A stretch of 64,000 nt of DNA from Wukongibacter sp050859025 (GTDB lineage: Bacteria; Bacillota; Clostridia; Peptostreptococcales; Caminicellaceae). The translations under genes and the position numbers were made by a program. Each line of letters starts with the position of its first letter. Position 1 is the first letter of the stretch. The stretch covers positions 2,480,001 through 2,544,000 of the forward strand of contig NZ_CP138200.1 in assembly GCF_050859025.1 (NCBI RefSeq), in the 5' to 3' direction. Positions 8,294 through 17,786 of the stretch are shown in pieces. A model generated the notes under the pieces. The model ran no database searches. It saw only the letters and a list, made by a program, of their open reading frames with translations, and was not told where the DNA came from.

Positions 8294-9259
8294 ATGAATG
8301 GAAATATAAAAATTAAGAATTTGAATGTTCATTTTATGACGAAGCTTGGCAATGTAAAGGCAGTAGACAATGTATCTTTGGAGTTAGAGAAAGGTAAGGT
8401 AATTGGGCTAATAGGTGAAACAGGAAGTGGAAAATCGGTTTTAGGTCTATCTATACTAAGACTGCTTGCTGATAATGCAATTGTATCGGGAAATATTTAT
8501 TATGAAGATATGGATTTATTAAGCCTAAATAAAAAGGATATGATAGGGCTTAGAGGAAAGAGTATAGCCCTTGTTCCACAAAATCCAGGAACTGCTTTAA
8601 ACCCTATAATGAGGGTCGGTCGTCAAATAACTGAGACCATAATAAGCCATGAAAAAGTAAGTAAAAAAGAAGGAGTAAATAGAGCATTTAGTATCATTAA
8701 GGCTTTTATGATGAATAGGAGTAACTTAAAATCATATCCCTTTGAGCTAAGTGGAGGAATGAAGCAAAGAATTTTAGCAGCAATAGGAATTTCATGTAAT
8801 CCCATGTGGCTCATAGCAGATGAGCCTACAAAGGGTTTAGATGCAATAGTTAGAGGTCAGGTTTACGATACATTTAGCAAGATAAAGGAAAGAAATAATG
8901 CTGGAATGTTACTTATTACTCATGATCTAATATTAGCAAGAAGATTATGTGATAAAATTGCCGTTATGTATGCAGGGGATATATTAGAATATGGTCTTAG
9001 CAGAGAGGTTTTAGAAAAACCTAAGCATCCATATACAAAGGGTTTAGTTAATTCACAACCTCGTAAGCATCTAAAACCTATGCTAGGCTCTTCGCCAAGT
9101 TTAATAAATCCACCTGAGGGTTGTAAATTTCATCCAAGATGTGAGGGTGCTATGAAAAAATGCTCCTTAGAAAAACCATTACTTTACAAGACTGTAATGG
9201 GATCTGAAGTGAGGTGCTTTTTGTTTGATAAGGTTGAAAAACGTAACGAAGATATTTAA
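8294..9259 (+). CDS. ABC transporter ATPase, OppD/NikD type
   Basis: 321-aa ATPase with Walker A GETGSGKS (about residues 42-49), signature LSGGMKQR, Walker B WLIADEPT and H-loop LLITHD. The C-terminal oligopeptide-transporter extension is present, with its Cys cluster (CKFHPRCEGAMKKC...RCF), which in this subfamily is associated with an Fe-S site. Start ATG 8294 follows TTGAGGGAA. It overlaps the next ATPase gene by 35 bases. Confidence 0.88.
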   Translation: MNGNIKIKNLNVHFMTKLGNVKAVDNVSLELEKGKVIGLIGETGSGKSVLGLSILRLLADNAIVSGNIYYEDMDLLSLNKKDMIGLRGKSIALVPQNPGTALNPIMRVGRQITETIISHEKVSKKEGVNRAFSIIKAFMMNRSNLKSYPFELSGGMKQRILAAIGISCNPMWLIADEPTKGLDAIVRGQVYDTFSKIKERNNAGMLLITHDLILARRLCDKIAVMYAGDILEYGLSREVLEKPKHPYTKGLVNSQPRKHLKPMLGSSPSLINPPEGCKFHPRCEGAMKKCSLEKPLLYKTVMGSEVRCFLFDKVEKRNEDI

Positions 9260-9995
9260 TAAACGGAGATTTTATGATAAAAGTATTTTAGCAGTAGACA
9301 ATGTCTCCTTATCTATTGAAAAAGGAAAAATACTGGGTTTAGTTGGTGAAAGTGGATGTGGTAAATCTACTTTGGGTAGAATTATATTGAGATTAATACC
9401 TATTGATAAGGGTAAGATATATTTTGATAATAGAGACATAACTAATTATAGCTTTAAGGAAATGAAGTACATAAGAGAACAAATGCAGATTATATTTCAA
9501 CATCCAGATACATCTTTAAATCCTCGTAAAAAAGTAAAGTATAGCTTGATGGAGCCTTTTATAGTTCACAAACTGGCTGATGAAAATAAGGATAGGATGA
9601 TGTCCAGGATATTTAAGTATTTAGACTGTGTTGGATTAACAAAGGAAATTCTAGATAGATATCCACATCAAGTAAGTGGTGGACAAATTCAAAGGGTTGT
9701 ACTTGCAAGGGCATTGATACTTGAGCCAAAGCTACTTATATTGGATGAAGCTACATCAATGTTAGATGTATCTGTACAGGCCCAAATTATTGACCTTTTA
9801 AGACAAGTTCAAAAGGAGTTTAACATAACATATCTATTTATCTCTCATGATATTGATTTAGTTAAGGAGTTTTGTGATGATATCGCTGTTATGAAGAACG
9901 GACAAATAGTAGAGCTTGGAAATAGTGAAAAAATATATAATTCACCTAATCATGAATACACAAGAAAATTAATCAATACATTTAGAGATTTTTAG
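9225..9995 (+). CDS. ABC transporter ATPase, OppF/NikE type
   Basis: 256-aa second ATPase of the importer. Motifs: Walker A GESGCGKST, IFQHPDTSLNPRK (family-specific Q-loop region), signature VSGGQIQR, Walker B LLILDEATSMLD and H-loop ISHD. The start is TTG at 9225 (MIRLKNVTKIF), inside the end of the previous gene; TTG at 9234 is an alternative. It lacks the C-terminal Cys extension of its partner, making it slightly shorter than usual OppF. Confidence 0.86.
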   Translation: MIRLKNVTKIFNKRRFYDKSILAVDNVSLSIEKGKILGLVGESGCGKSTLGRIILRLIPIDKGKIYFDNRDITNYSFKEMKYIREQMQIIFQHPDTSLNPRKKVKYSLMEPFIVHKLADENKDRMMSRIFKYLDCVGLTKEILDRYPHQVSGGQIQRVVLARALILEPKLLILDEATSMLDVSVQAQIIDLLRQVQKEFNITYLFISHDIDLVKEFCDDIAVMKNGQIVELGNSEKIYNSPNHEYTRKLINTFRDF

Positions 9996-10010
9996 GGACG
10001 GGAGTTTGGA

Positions 10011-10877
10011 ATGAATAATAGTAGGTTTATCATTGATATAAGTGAGAAATATAATCTGGACTTTCAAAAACTATGGCAAGAAAGTATATTATCAAAGGAT
10101 GATTACAATGTAAGAAGAGCCTTAGATGATAGTATAGAGTCAAAGTTTTGGGAAGAATTGGCTCCGAAATATGATAGTAGAGAAACCCTATACGATTATG
10201 CACCAAAAGCATTTGACAAGCTGCTTAGTATTATTGGTAAAAACAAAACTATCATAGAAATAGGTTGTGGGACTGGAAAATTCACACTGCCAATAGCAAG
10301 TCATTCAAAGTCGGTTTTAGCAATTGATTTTTCAAAGGATATGCTAAGTGTGTTGGAGGAAAAACTTGAAGATTATAATATATCTAATATAATTACAAAG
10401 CATGGAAAATGGGAAGAGGTCCAAATAGATGATGCAGATGTTATTTTTAATGTAAATGCGATTTATAGAATGTGGAATATAAAGGACTCTTTACTAAAAA
10501 TGAATGCACATGCAAAAGAAAAGGTAGTTTTAGTGTGGACTCTTCAGAGATCCTTATTTGATTCATTATTTGTTGAAATGGGGATATCTGGAGTAAGGAC
10601 GATGAGTGATTATATATATATCCAGAACATACTATACGGTCTGGGAATTGATGCTAATACCGAATTTTTAACAATTACTAAACCCGTTATATATGAGAGT
10701 AAAGAGCAAATATATGAAGATTTCAAAAGAGATGCACAGGATTTGAGCCTATCAGATAATAAATATGTAGAAAGACTAAATAGGAATATAATTAAAAGAA
10801 ATGGCTATTATATATACAATGCTAAATTAAAGGTGGCTTTTATATATTGGATTCCTATATTTAAAGACTATATATAA
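10011..10877 (+). CDS. Class I SAM-dependent methyltransferase in the transporter operon
   Basis: 288-aa cytoplasmic protein with motif I IIEIGCGTGKFTLP (about residues 81-94) and acidic motif VLAIDFSKDML, the SAM-binding signature of class I methyltransferases. The N-terminal about 70 residues are helical and probably form a substrate-specific cap. ATG 10011 follows GGGACGGGAG and is 15 bases after the ATPase stop, so it is the last gene of the riboswitch-controlled operon. The substrate cannot be read from sequence; a role in modifying a metallophore or corrinoid-related ligand is suggested only by context. Confidence 0.75.
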   Translation: MNNSRFIIDISEKYNLDFQKLWQESILSKDDYNVRRALDDSIESKFWEELAPKYDSRETLYDYAPKAFDKLLSIIGKNKTIIEIGCGTGKFTLPIASHSKSVLAIDFSKDMLSVLEEKLEDYNISNIITKHGKWEEVQIDDADVIFNVNAIYRMWNIKDSLLKMNAHAKEKVVLVWTLQRSLFDSLFVEMGISGVRTMSDYIYIQNILYGLGIDANTEFLTITKPVIYESKEQIYEDFKRDAQDLSLSDNKYVERLNRNIIKRNGYYIYNAKLKVAFIYWIPIFKDYI

Positions 10878-10954
10878 TCTATTGTCTTGTATTTTTAGCG
10901 GTTAAGTTGTATACTTTAAATGTAAGAGCAATAAATTACAATTTTATATGTTGT

Positions 10955-11150
10955 TAATAGGTAGCACTTCTGTTTTAATAATGGAGTGATTTAAAGGGGA
11001 ATCCGATTAGAGTTCGGAACGGTCCCGCCACTGTGAATTAACTATAGATAACAAATATCAATTTGAAGTTGGTTATCCATAGCTAAAAGTCAGACACCCG
11101 CCTATTAGTTAGTCACTAGGATACCTACGATGAATAGGGAGGTGATAGAG
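10955..11150 (+). promoter_or_regulatory. Cobalamin riboswitch 3 (methylmalonyl-CoA mutase operon)
   Basis: Aptamer core: AAAGGGGAATCCGATTAGAG (10993-11012), CGGAACGGTCCCGCCACTGT (11015-11034), and AAGTCAGACACCCGCC (11087-11102), the B12 box. GGATACCTACGATGAATAGGGAGGTG (11119-11144) gives the regulatory-loop side. The usual GGGAAGG of the P6-P8 area is not obvious, so this is a slightly divergent aptamer. A terminator follows at 11180-11214, then the mutA-mutB-meaB operon. Confidence 0.9.
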
Positions 11151-11179
11151 CAAATATGGAATATCCATATTTTTGATGC

Positions 11180-11214
11180 CATCCTTTTATCGTTTGATAA
11201 AGGATGTTTTTTAT
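11180..11214 (+). terminator. Terminator of the riboswitch 3 expression platform
   Basis: CATCCTTTTATC (11180-11191) pairs with GATAAAGGATG (11196-11206), followed by TTTTTTATT. About 190 bases of leader remain between it and mutA, with no recognisable gene. Confidence 0.88.
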
Positions 11215-11407
11215 TGCACAGAAATAGGGAAATGAGAAGCTTGATATTAAGATAATGCAGGAACGTTCATGTGACAAACTCACATTTAATATACTGGATC
11301 CTCTATAACCGTGAATTGGAGGAGGTTCCAAAAGGAATGTCGTAGTCATAATGTTAGGGTCCATGCAAAACCAATGTTCACAAAAAAACATTAGGAGAGG
11401 TGTGGAG

Positions 11408-13582
11408 ATGGAAGGTAGTAATGATAAGCAAGTACAAAATGGTTACGATACACAAGGACACCTATTTTCTGAATTCAAAGATGCTAGCTATGAAGAATGG
11501 AAGGATGCGGCAACAGCCTTACTTAAGGGGAAGCCTTTCGAAAAGGCTATGTACACAAAAACCCCGGAGGGCATAACTCTCAGACCAATCTATATGAAGG
11601 ATGCACTAGATTCTTTGCCTCACACAGATGTATTACCAGGATTTGAGCCCTATGTTAGAGGGACTAAGACAGAGGGGAATATGGTACAGCCTTGGGCAAT
11701 ATGTCAAGAAATATATGCAAGCTGCCCTAAACAATTTAATAAGAGGGTACTGCATGACTTGTATAAAGGTCAAACGGCTTTAAATGTAGCTTTAGATAGA
11801 GCTACTAAGTATGGCATTGATGCAGATATGGCTGAGGTTAGAGATATAGGCTATAAAGGGGTATCACTATGCACTCTAGATGATGTTAATTGTGCATTTC
11901 AAGAACTAGTACTAGAGGTACTACCACTTCATATTAATGTTGGAGCAAATCCTATACCGATGATATCCCTATTGGGAGCATACCTTAAAAAGGAAGATCA
12001 AGGCTTTGATGAACTAAGCGGAGTAGTAGGCTATGATCCCTTGGGATTTTTAGCTTCGGAGAGTAGATTACCATTTTCGATTTTTGAGGCCTATGGATAC
12101 ATGTCAGATGTAATGAAATATATATTAAGCAAAAACTCTAAGCTAAGAACTATACTAATAGAGGGACATCCATATCACGAAGGTGGTGGTGATGCAGTTC
12201 AGGAACTTGCATTTACTATGGCTACAGGAGTTGAATATATTAGAGAGATGATGGAAAGAGGCATAAATATCGAAGAGATAACTCCTAGAATGGCTTTTAG
12301 TTTTTCTCTAGGATCAAACTTCTTCATGGAGCTTGCAAAGATACGTGCAGCTAGAATGCTTTGGTCGCAAATAGTTAAGGCTTTTAAAGGCAGCGATGAA
12401 GCACAGAAGATATATATACATGGTAAAACATCTTCATGGACAAAAACTGTTTATGACCCCTATGTTAATATGCTGAGAAATGCTTCAGAGGCATTTTCTG
12501 GAGCGATTGCCGGTATTGATAGCTTAGATATTGTTCCCTTTGACGAGCCTATAAGAGAATCTGATGAGTTTTCAAGACGTATATCAAGAAATGTTCAATC
12601 AATACTTCAAGATGAATGCCACTTTACTCAACCTATAGATCCCGCAGGAGGATCTTGGTATATTGAAACCCTAACCTACCAGCTTGCAGAAAAGGCATGG
12701 GCTGAGTTCCAGAAAATTGAAGCAGAAGGTGGTATTTTACAATATATACTAGATAATAAGGCTCAAGACTCTGTAGAAGAAAAGTATGAGGAAAAATTTA
12801 AAAATATGGCTAAACGTAAGCATGCTTGGGTTGGAACAAATATGTATCCTAATATGCAGGAAGAAAAGCTATCTACTAGAGAAGCTGATTTTGAAAACAT
12901 AAAGAAAAAAAGATCAGATGAAGTGAAAAAATATAGAATGAAAAAGGATATGTTTCAGATATCAAATTCAATATCTCAAATTGAAGATATTAGAAAAGTA
13001 ACTGGTGAAATATCAATAGACAAAGCCATTGATAGTATTATGATTGGAGCAACACTAGGAGATATAGCAGAGTTTTGTAAATCCCTGACTAATGAACCTT
13101 GTGATGTAAAGCCCATAAAAAAACAAAGAGGTGCAGAGAGGTTTGAAGCCTTAAGAGATCGTACTGAAGAGCTTAAAAAGTTAGGTAAAAGCTTAAAGGT
13201 TTTCCTATTTAATATGGGCCCTATACCTCAACATAAACCTAGAGCTGATTTTACAACTGGATTTTTTGAGGTGGGAGGCTTTGAGATTATCAAAAATAAT
13301 GGTTTTGAGGATGTTACTTCTGCAGTACAGGCTGGACTTGAATCGGGCGCGGGGATTGGAGTAATATGTTCTACCGATGCGGCTTATCCAGAATGTGTAC
13401 CTGCAATTGCAAAGGCTATCAAGTCTAAAAATCCTAAAATGTCCTTAGTTGTAGCTGGACGACCATCCAAAGAATTAGAATCAACCTATAGAGAAGCAGG
13501 AATAGATCATTTCATATATATGGGGGCCGATTGTTATAATCTTCTTTCAAGCTTCCAAAAGGAGGTAGAGGACAATGAATAA
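11408..13582 (+). CDS. mutA: Methylmalonyl-CoA mutase small subunit
   Basis: 724-aa non-catalytic subunit of the heterodimeric adenosylcobalamin-dependent mutase that interconverts methylmalonyl-CoA and succinyl-CoA. It has the TIM-barrel substrate domain (WAICQEIYASCP, LLGAYLKKEDQ, YHEGGGDAVQELAFTMATG). The C-terminal cobalamin-like fold (about residues 600-724) lacks the DxHxxG motif, as expected for the small subunit. The start at ATG 11408 is preferred over an upstream in-frame ATG (11351) because AGGAGAGGTG lies just before it. It overlaps mutB by 8 bases and is downstream of cobalamin riboswitch 3. Confidence 0.9.
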   Translation: MEGSNDKQVQNGYDTQGHLFSEFKDASYEEWKDAATALLKGKPFEKAMYTKTPEGITLRPIYMKDALDSLPHTDVLPGFEPYVRGTKTEGNMVQPWAICQEIYASCPKQFNKRVLHDLYKGQTALNVALDRATKYGIDADMAEVRDIGYKGVSLCTLDDVNCAFQELVLEVLPLHINVGANPIPMISLLGAYLKKEDQGFDELSGVVGYDPLGFLASESRLPFSIFEAYGYMSDVMKYILSKNSKLRTILIEGHPYHEGGGDAVQELAFTMATGVEYIREMMERGINIEEITPRMAFSFSLGSNFFMELAKIRAARMLWSQIVKAFKGSDEAQKIYIHGKTSSWTKTVYDPYVNMLRNASEAFSGAIAGIDSLDIVPFDEPIRESDEFSRRISRNVQSILQDECHFTQPIDPAGGSWYIETLTYQLAEKAWAEFQKIEAEGGILQYILDNKAQDSVEEKYEEKFKNMAKRKHAWVGTNMYPNMQEEKLSTREADFENIKKKRSDEVKKYRMKKDMFQISNSISQIEDIRKVTGEISIDKAIDSIMIGATLGDIAEFCKSLTNEPCDVKPIKKQRGAERFEALRDRTEELKKLGKSLKVFLFNMGPIPQHKPRADFTTGFFEVGGFEIIKNNGFEDVTSAVQAGLESGAGIGVICSTDAAYPECVPAIAKAIKSKNPKMSLVVAGRPSKELESTYREAGIDHFIYMGADCYNLLSSFQKEVEDNE

Positions 13583-15764
13583 ATACCCTGATTTTTCACA
13601 AATTGGATTAGATATAAATCCTAAGAAAAACAATATGGAGGATTGGAAGCAGGCTTTTGAGTTTAAAACCCATAAAAAAGTATCTGATTTTAGTTGGATG
13701 ACCAATGAACAAATAAAGGTTGGAACACTTTACACAAAGGATGAATATAAAGAGTTTGAGCATTTAGGCTTTACGGCAGGAATCAGTCCTTATTTAAGGG
13801 GCCCATATGCCACAATGTATGTAACAAGACCTTGGACTGTAAGACAATATGCAGGTTTTTCAACTGCTGAAGAAAGTAATGCCTTTTATAAAAGAAATCT
13901 AGCGGCTGGACAGAAGGGACTTTCTATTGCCTTCGACCTTGCAACCCATAGGGGATACGATTCTGACCATGAAAGGGTTGTGGGGGATGTTGGTAAGGCT
14001 GGAGTTGCTGTTGATTCTATGTTAGATATGAATATCCTATTTGATGGTATTCCTCTTGATAAGATGTCTGTATCTATGACTATGAATGGAGCAGTTTTAC
14101 CGGTTCTTGCATTTTTTATAGTTGCTGGGGAAGAACAAGGGGTTCCAAAGGTTAAGTTAGCCGGTACAATACAAAATGATATACTAAAGGAATACATGGT
14201 AAGAAACACATATATTTATCCACCAGAGATATCCATGAGAATTATAGCTGATATATTTGAATATACATCTAAGTATATGCCTAAATTCAACTCAATATCC
14301 ATATCGGGATATCATATGCAGGAGGCAGGTGCTACGAATGATATTGAATTGGCCTATACCTTAGCTGATGGGCTGGAATACATTAGAGCAGGAATCAAGG
14401 GAGGTATTGATATAGATGCCTTTGCACCTAGATTATCCTTCTTCTGGGCTCAGGGAACAAATTATTTTATGGAAGTAGCTAAGATGCGTGCGGGACGTAT
14501 GCTTTGGGCAAAGATAGTTAATCAGTTTGAACCGAAGAATCCTAAGTCTTTAGCCCTTAGAACCCATTCACAAACCTCTGGATGGTCACTTACAGAGCAG
14601 GACCCATTTAATAATGTTACTAGAACCCTAATAGAGGCTATGGCCGCTTCATTAGGTCATACTCAATCACTGCATACCAATGCCCTAGATGAGGCTATTG
14701 CACTGCCTACAGACTTCTCAGCTCGTATTGCAAGAAATACGCAGCTGTATCTTCAGGATGAAACATCGATTTGCAAGGTAATTGACCCTTGGGCTGGTTC
14801 ATATTATGTTGAGAGATTGACCCATGAAATGGCGAGGAAGGCATGGGCTAATATCCAAGAGGTAGAAGCACTTGGTGGTATGGCTAAGGCAATAGAAACA
14901 GGGCTTCCTAAAATGCGTATTGAAGAAGGTTCTGCCCGTAGACAGGCAAAAATTGATTCTGCTAAAGAGGCAATTATAGGAGTAAATAAATACAGGCTAG
15001 ATCATGAGGACCCGATTGAAATATTAGAAATAGACAATACAGCCGTTAGACAGGCTCAAATTAGAAGACTTGAGAAACTAAGGGCTAATAGAAATGAAGA
15101 AGATGTACAGAGAGCCCTTGAAGCGATAACAAAGGCAACAGAAACAGGTAAGGGAAATCTGTTAGAGCTTGCAGTTGATGCTGCTCGTGTAAGAGCTAGT
15201 TTAGGTGAGATTTCATATGCCATCGAAAAAATAAAGGGGAGACATAAGGCTGTGATAAGATCAATATCTGGAGTATATAGCTCAGAATATGCGAAAACTA
15301 ATGATTTGGATAAAGTGAAGGGTATGACAGATGAATTTGAAAAAAACGATGGACGTAGACCGAGAATATATATTGCCAAAATGGGCCAAGATGGACATGA
15401 TAGAGGGGCTAAGGTTGTAGCTACTGGGTTTGCAGATATGGGATTTGATGTGGATGTAGGTCCATTATTCCAGACTCCAGAAGAGGTTGCTAGGGATGCC
15501 GTTGAAAATGATGTTCATGCTGTGGGTATGAGTTCCCTTGCAGCAGGTCACAAAACCCTTCTTCCTCAATTAGTAAAGGCCCTTGCAGATCTTGGAAGAG
15601 ATGATATTATTGTATTTGCAGGAGGAGTTATTCCAGCACAGGACTATGATTTTCTATATGAGCACGGGGCGGCGCTTATATTTGGACCAGGGTCAATAAT
15701 TACTGAGTGTGCTGAAAAGGTAATGGACGTTATAAATGAAAGCTTAGGATATGATTCTAAATGA
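13575..15764 (+). CDS. mutB: Methylmalonyl-CoA mutase large (catalytic) subunit
   Basis: 729-aa catalytic subunit. N-terminal barrel: YLRGPYATMYVTRPWTVRQYAGFSTAEESNAFY and GLSIAFDLATHRGYDSDH are family hallmarks. C-terminal cobalamin domain (about residues 595-725): KMGQDGHDRG carries the DxHxxG motif whose His is the lower axial ligand, followed by the VGPLFQTPEE and GMSSLAAGH loops. Length matches the family. Overlaps mutA and meaB, so the three are coupled. In anaerobes it serves propionate or succinate routes; the epimerase and decarboxylase partners are not in this window. Confidence 0.96.
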   Translation: MNKYPDFSQIGLDINPKKNNMEDWKQAFEFKTHKKVSDFSWMTNEQIKVGTLYTKDEYKEFEHLGFTAGISPYLRGPYATMYVTRPWTVRQYAGFSTAEESNAFYKRNLAAGQKGLSIAFDLATHRGYDSDHERVVGDVGKAGVAVDSMLDMNILFDGIPLDKMSVSMTMNGAVLPVLAFFIVAGEEQGVPKVKLAGTIQNDILKEYMVRNTYIYPPEISMRIIADIFEYTSKYMPKFNSISISGYHMQEAGATNDIELAYTLADGLEYIRAGIKGGIDIDAFAPRLSFFWAQGTNYFMEVAKMRAGRMLWAKIVNQFEPKNPKSLALRTHSQTSGWSLTEQDPFNNVTRTLIEAMAASLGHTQSLHTNALDEAIALPTDFSARIARNTQLYLQDETSICKVIDPWAGSYYVERLTHEMARKAWANIQEVEALGGMAKAIETGLPKMRIEEGSARRQAKIDSAKEAIIGVNKYRLDHEDPIEILEIDNTAVRQAQIRRLEKLRANRNEEDVQRALEAITKATETGKGNLLELAVDAARVRASLGEISYAIEKIKGRHKAVIRSISGVYSSEYAKTNDLDKVKGMTDEFEKNDGRRPRIYIAKMGQDGHDRGAKVVATGFADMGFDVDVGPLFQTPEEVARDAVENDVHAVGMSSLAAGHKTLLPQLVKALADLGRDDIIVFAGGVIPAQDYDFLYEHGAALIFGPGSIITECAEKVMDVINESLGYDSK

Positions 15765-16897
15765 CAAAGAATATAAAGAAACCTAAATGGGTACCCGATG
15801 ATGCAGATTCATCTTATACAACAAATGTTATGGAGGGTGTAAAGGGAGGTCATGACGGGCTTGCCACATCCTTTACATCAATTCGTAAACGTCCAAGTAT
15901 AAAACGAAGAAGACAGCTTACGGTAGAAGACTACTTTAGTGGCATCATGGATATGGATAGAACAATAATCGCTAGGGCTATTACCCTAGTTGAAAGTAAT
16001 GCAGCGAGACACTTCGATCAGGCTCAGGAGCTATTACAAAGGTTATTGCCCTATACTGGTAAATCTATACGTATTGGTATTTCAGGTGTTCCTGGGGCGG
16101 GGAAGAGTACTTTGATTGAAGCTCTAGGATTAAAATTATGTGAACTGGGCCATAGGGTAGCTGTATTAGCTGTGGATCCAAGTAGCTCCATAACCGGAGG
16201 AAGTATATTGGGAGATAAAACCCGCATGGAAAGGTTATCTAGTCATCCTAATGCCTTTATTAGACCTTCTCCATCGGGAGGAATGCTGGGAGGAGTAGCT
16301 AGAAAAAGTAGAGAAACTCTTCTTTTATGTGAAGCAGCAGGCTTTGATATACTGCTTATTGAGACTGTAGGGGTAGGGCAGAATGAGGTTACAGTTAGAT
16401 CAATGGTTGATTTTTTCCTATTGGTTCTTATAACTGGTGCAGGAGATGAACTCCAAGGAATGAAAAAAGGTGTCATGGAAATATGTGATGCTATTTTGGT
16501 TAATAAGGCCGATGGAGACAATTATATTAGAGCCAAGGCGGCCCAAACTGAGTTTAGCAACATGCTGCACTATCTTAGACCGGCGACCCAGGGATGGACA
16601 TCAAGAGCATTAACTTGTTCAGCGCTATACAATGAAGGCATTGATGAATTATGGCAGGTTATTGAAGAATTTCAAAACTTGACCACTACTTCAGGAGTGC
16701 TTATGGAGCGTAGAAAAAACCAAACTCTGGATTGGGTATTTACAATGGTTGTAGAGCAGCTTAAGAGTAGATTTTATAATAATGAAGGGGTTAAGAATCT
16801 AATTCCTAAAATACAGGATGAGCTAATGTCTGACAGGATGTCTGCAACCAAGGCGGCAACCCTTCTTCTGGAGAGATTTGACGAGTTTAAAGTATAA
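15761..16897 (+). CDS. meaB: MeaB/ArgK-family GTPase, methylmalonyl-CoA mutase chaperone
   Basis: 378-aa G3E-type GTPase that gates cofactor loading and protects the mutase. Motifs: P-loop GVPGAGKST (about residues 105-113), switch/metal region VAVLAVDPSSSITGGSILGDKTRM, ETVGVGQNE and base-recognition NKAD. A roughly 60-residue N-terminal tail (basic, GGHDGLATSFTSIRKRPSIKRRR) extends the usual start; the ATGA overlap with mutB supports this start. Confidence 0.93.
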   Translation: MTKNIKKPKWVPDDADSSYTTNVMEGVKGGHDGLATSFTSIRKRPSIKRRRQLTVEDYFSGIMDMDRTIIARAITLVESNAARHFDQAQELLQRLLPYTGKSIRIGISGVPGAGKSTLIEALGLKLCELGHRVAVLAVDPSSSITGGSILGDKTRMERLSSHPNAFIRPSPSGGMLGGVARKSRETLLLCEAAGFDILLIETVGVGQNEVTVRSMVDFFLLVLITGAGDELQGMKKGVMEICDAILVNKADGDNYIRAKAAQTEFSNMLHYLRPATQGWTSRALTCSALYNEGIDELWQVIEEFQNLTTTSGVLMERRKNQTLDWVFTMVVEQLKSRFYNNEGVKNLIPKIQDELMSDRMSATKAATLLLERFDEFKV

Positions 16898-17065
16898 AAT
16901 TAACCATATTTTAAGGCAAAATTATTTCTCTAATACTAATTAGTAAAGTTGTAAAAGTATATAAATAATATTAATTTAACTCATGTGAATGAAATATCAT
17001 CACTCATTAGATATTATAAAATCAAAATATATGATTAACTAACTAGGCGAGTTAAGTTAGGCTAT

Positions 17066-17097
17066 AGGGGCAGGTTGGATTTTTCACCTGCTCTTTT
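17066..17097 (+). terminator. Intrinsic terminator after the mut operon
   Basis: GCAGGT (17070-17075) pairs with ACCTGC (17086-17091), followed by TCTTTTC. It ends the mutA-mutB-meaB transcript about 170 bases after meaB. No gene is visible in the 275-base spacer. Confidence 0.6.
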
Positions 17098-17172
17098 CAC
17101 ACTTATCTAACCTAAATATAACAATTCCTTAACAATGGATAAGTATAATTAAAATTAAGGAGGGGAATAAAA

Positions 17173-17697
17173 ATGAGTGTATTAGCTAATTACATAAAGA
17201 GAAGCGATGTTTCGATATACTATTTATTTAACAGAAAAATACATTGTACTTTCCTAGACTTCCTAATGAAGGTTATAACACACTTAGGTTCTATTGTGTT
17301 TTCTATTGTCTTTCCTCTCGTATTTCTGCTTTCATCAAAACAAGAGATAAAAAATATTGGATTTGACCTAGCATACACTCTATCAATTAGCCAATTGATT
17401 GTACATTCTATTAAGCGATTAGTAAGAAGACCCAGACCTTATAAAATTTTAAAAAGAGCCGTAGCTATCAATCCCCCATCATGCCAATATTCATTTCCGT
17501 CAGGACATACCTGTGCAGCGTTTTCCCTCGCATTACCTATAATAAATCATATTCCAGTACTTATGCCAATACTTATATCATTATCAGTTCTAGTTGGAAT
17601 TTCAAGAATATATCTAGGCTTTCATTATCCTACTGATGTGTTTATTGGATGTTTTATAGCCTACATAGCATATATTATAAATTTCAGTATTTTATAA
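17173..17697 (+). CDS. PAP2-family membrane phosphatase
   Basis: 174-aa membrane protein with several hydrophobic segments and the complete type 2 phosphatidic acid phosphatase motif set: KRLVRRPRP (C1), PSGHTCAAF (C2) and RIYLGFHYPTDV (C3). Such enzymes dephosphorylate lipid phosphates or undecaprenyl diphosphate at the outer membrane face. ATG 17173 follows AAGGAGGGGA. It is next to a lipid-type glycosyltransferase, suggesting envelope lipid metabolism; the exact substrate is not readable. Confidence 0.87.
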   Translation: MSVLANYIKRSDVSIYYLFNRKIHCTFLDFLMKVITHLGSIVFSIVFPLVFLLSSKQEIKNIGFDLAYTLSISQLIVHSIKRLVRRPRPYKILKRAVAINPPSCQYSFPSGHTCAAFSLALPIINHIPVLMPILISLSVLVGISRIYLGFHYPTDVFIGCFIAYIAYIINFSIL

Positions 17698-17786
17698 TTT
17701 CTGTTATGTATTCCAATGGATTATCTTATATACCAATCTAATAATTTTGTAGCTAGAATTATTACTCAAAAGTAAGGAGGATATAT

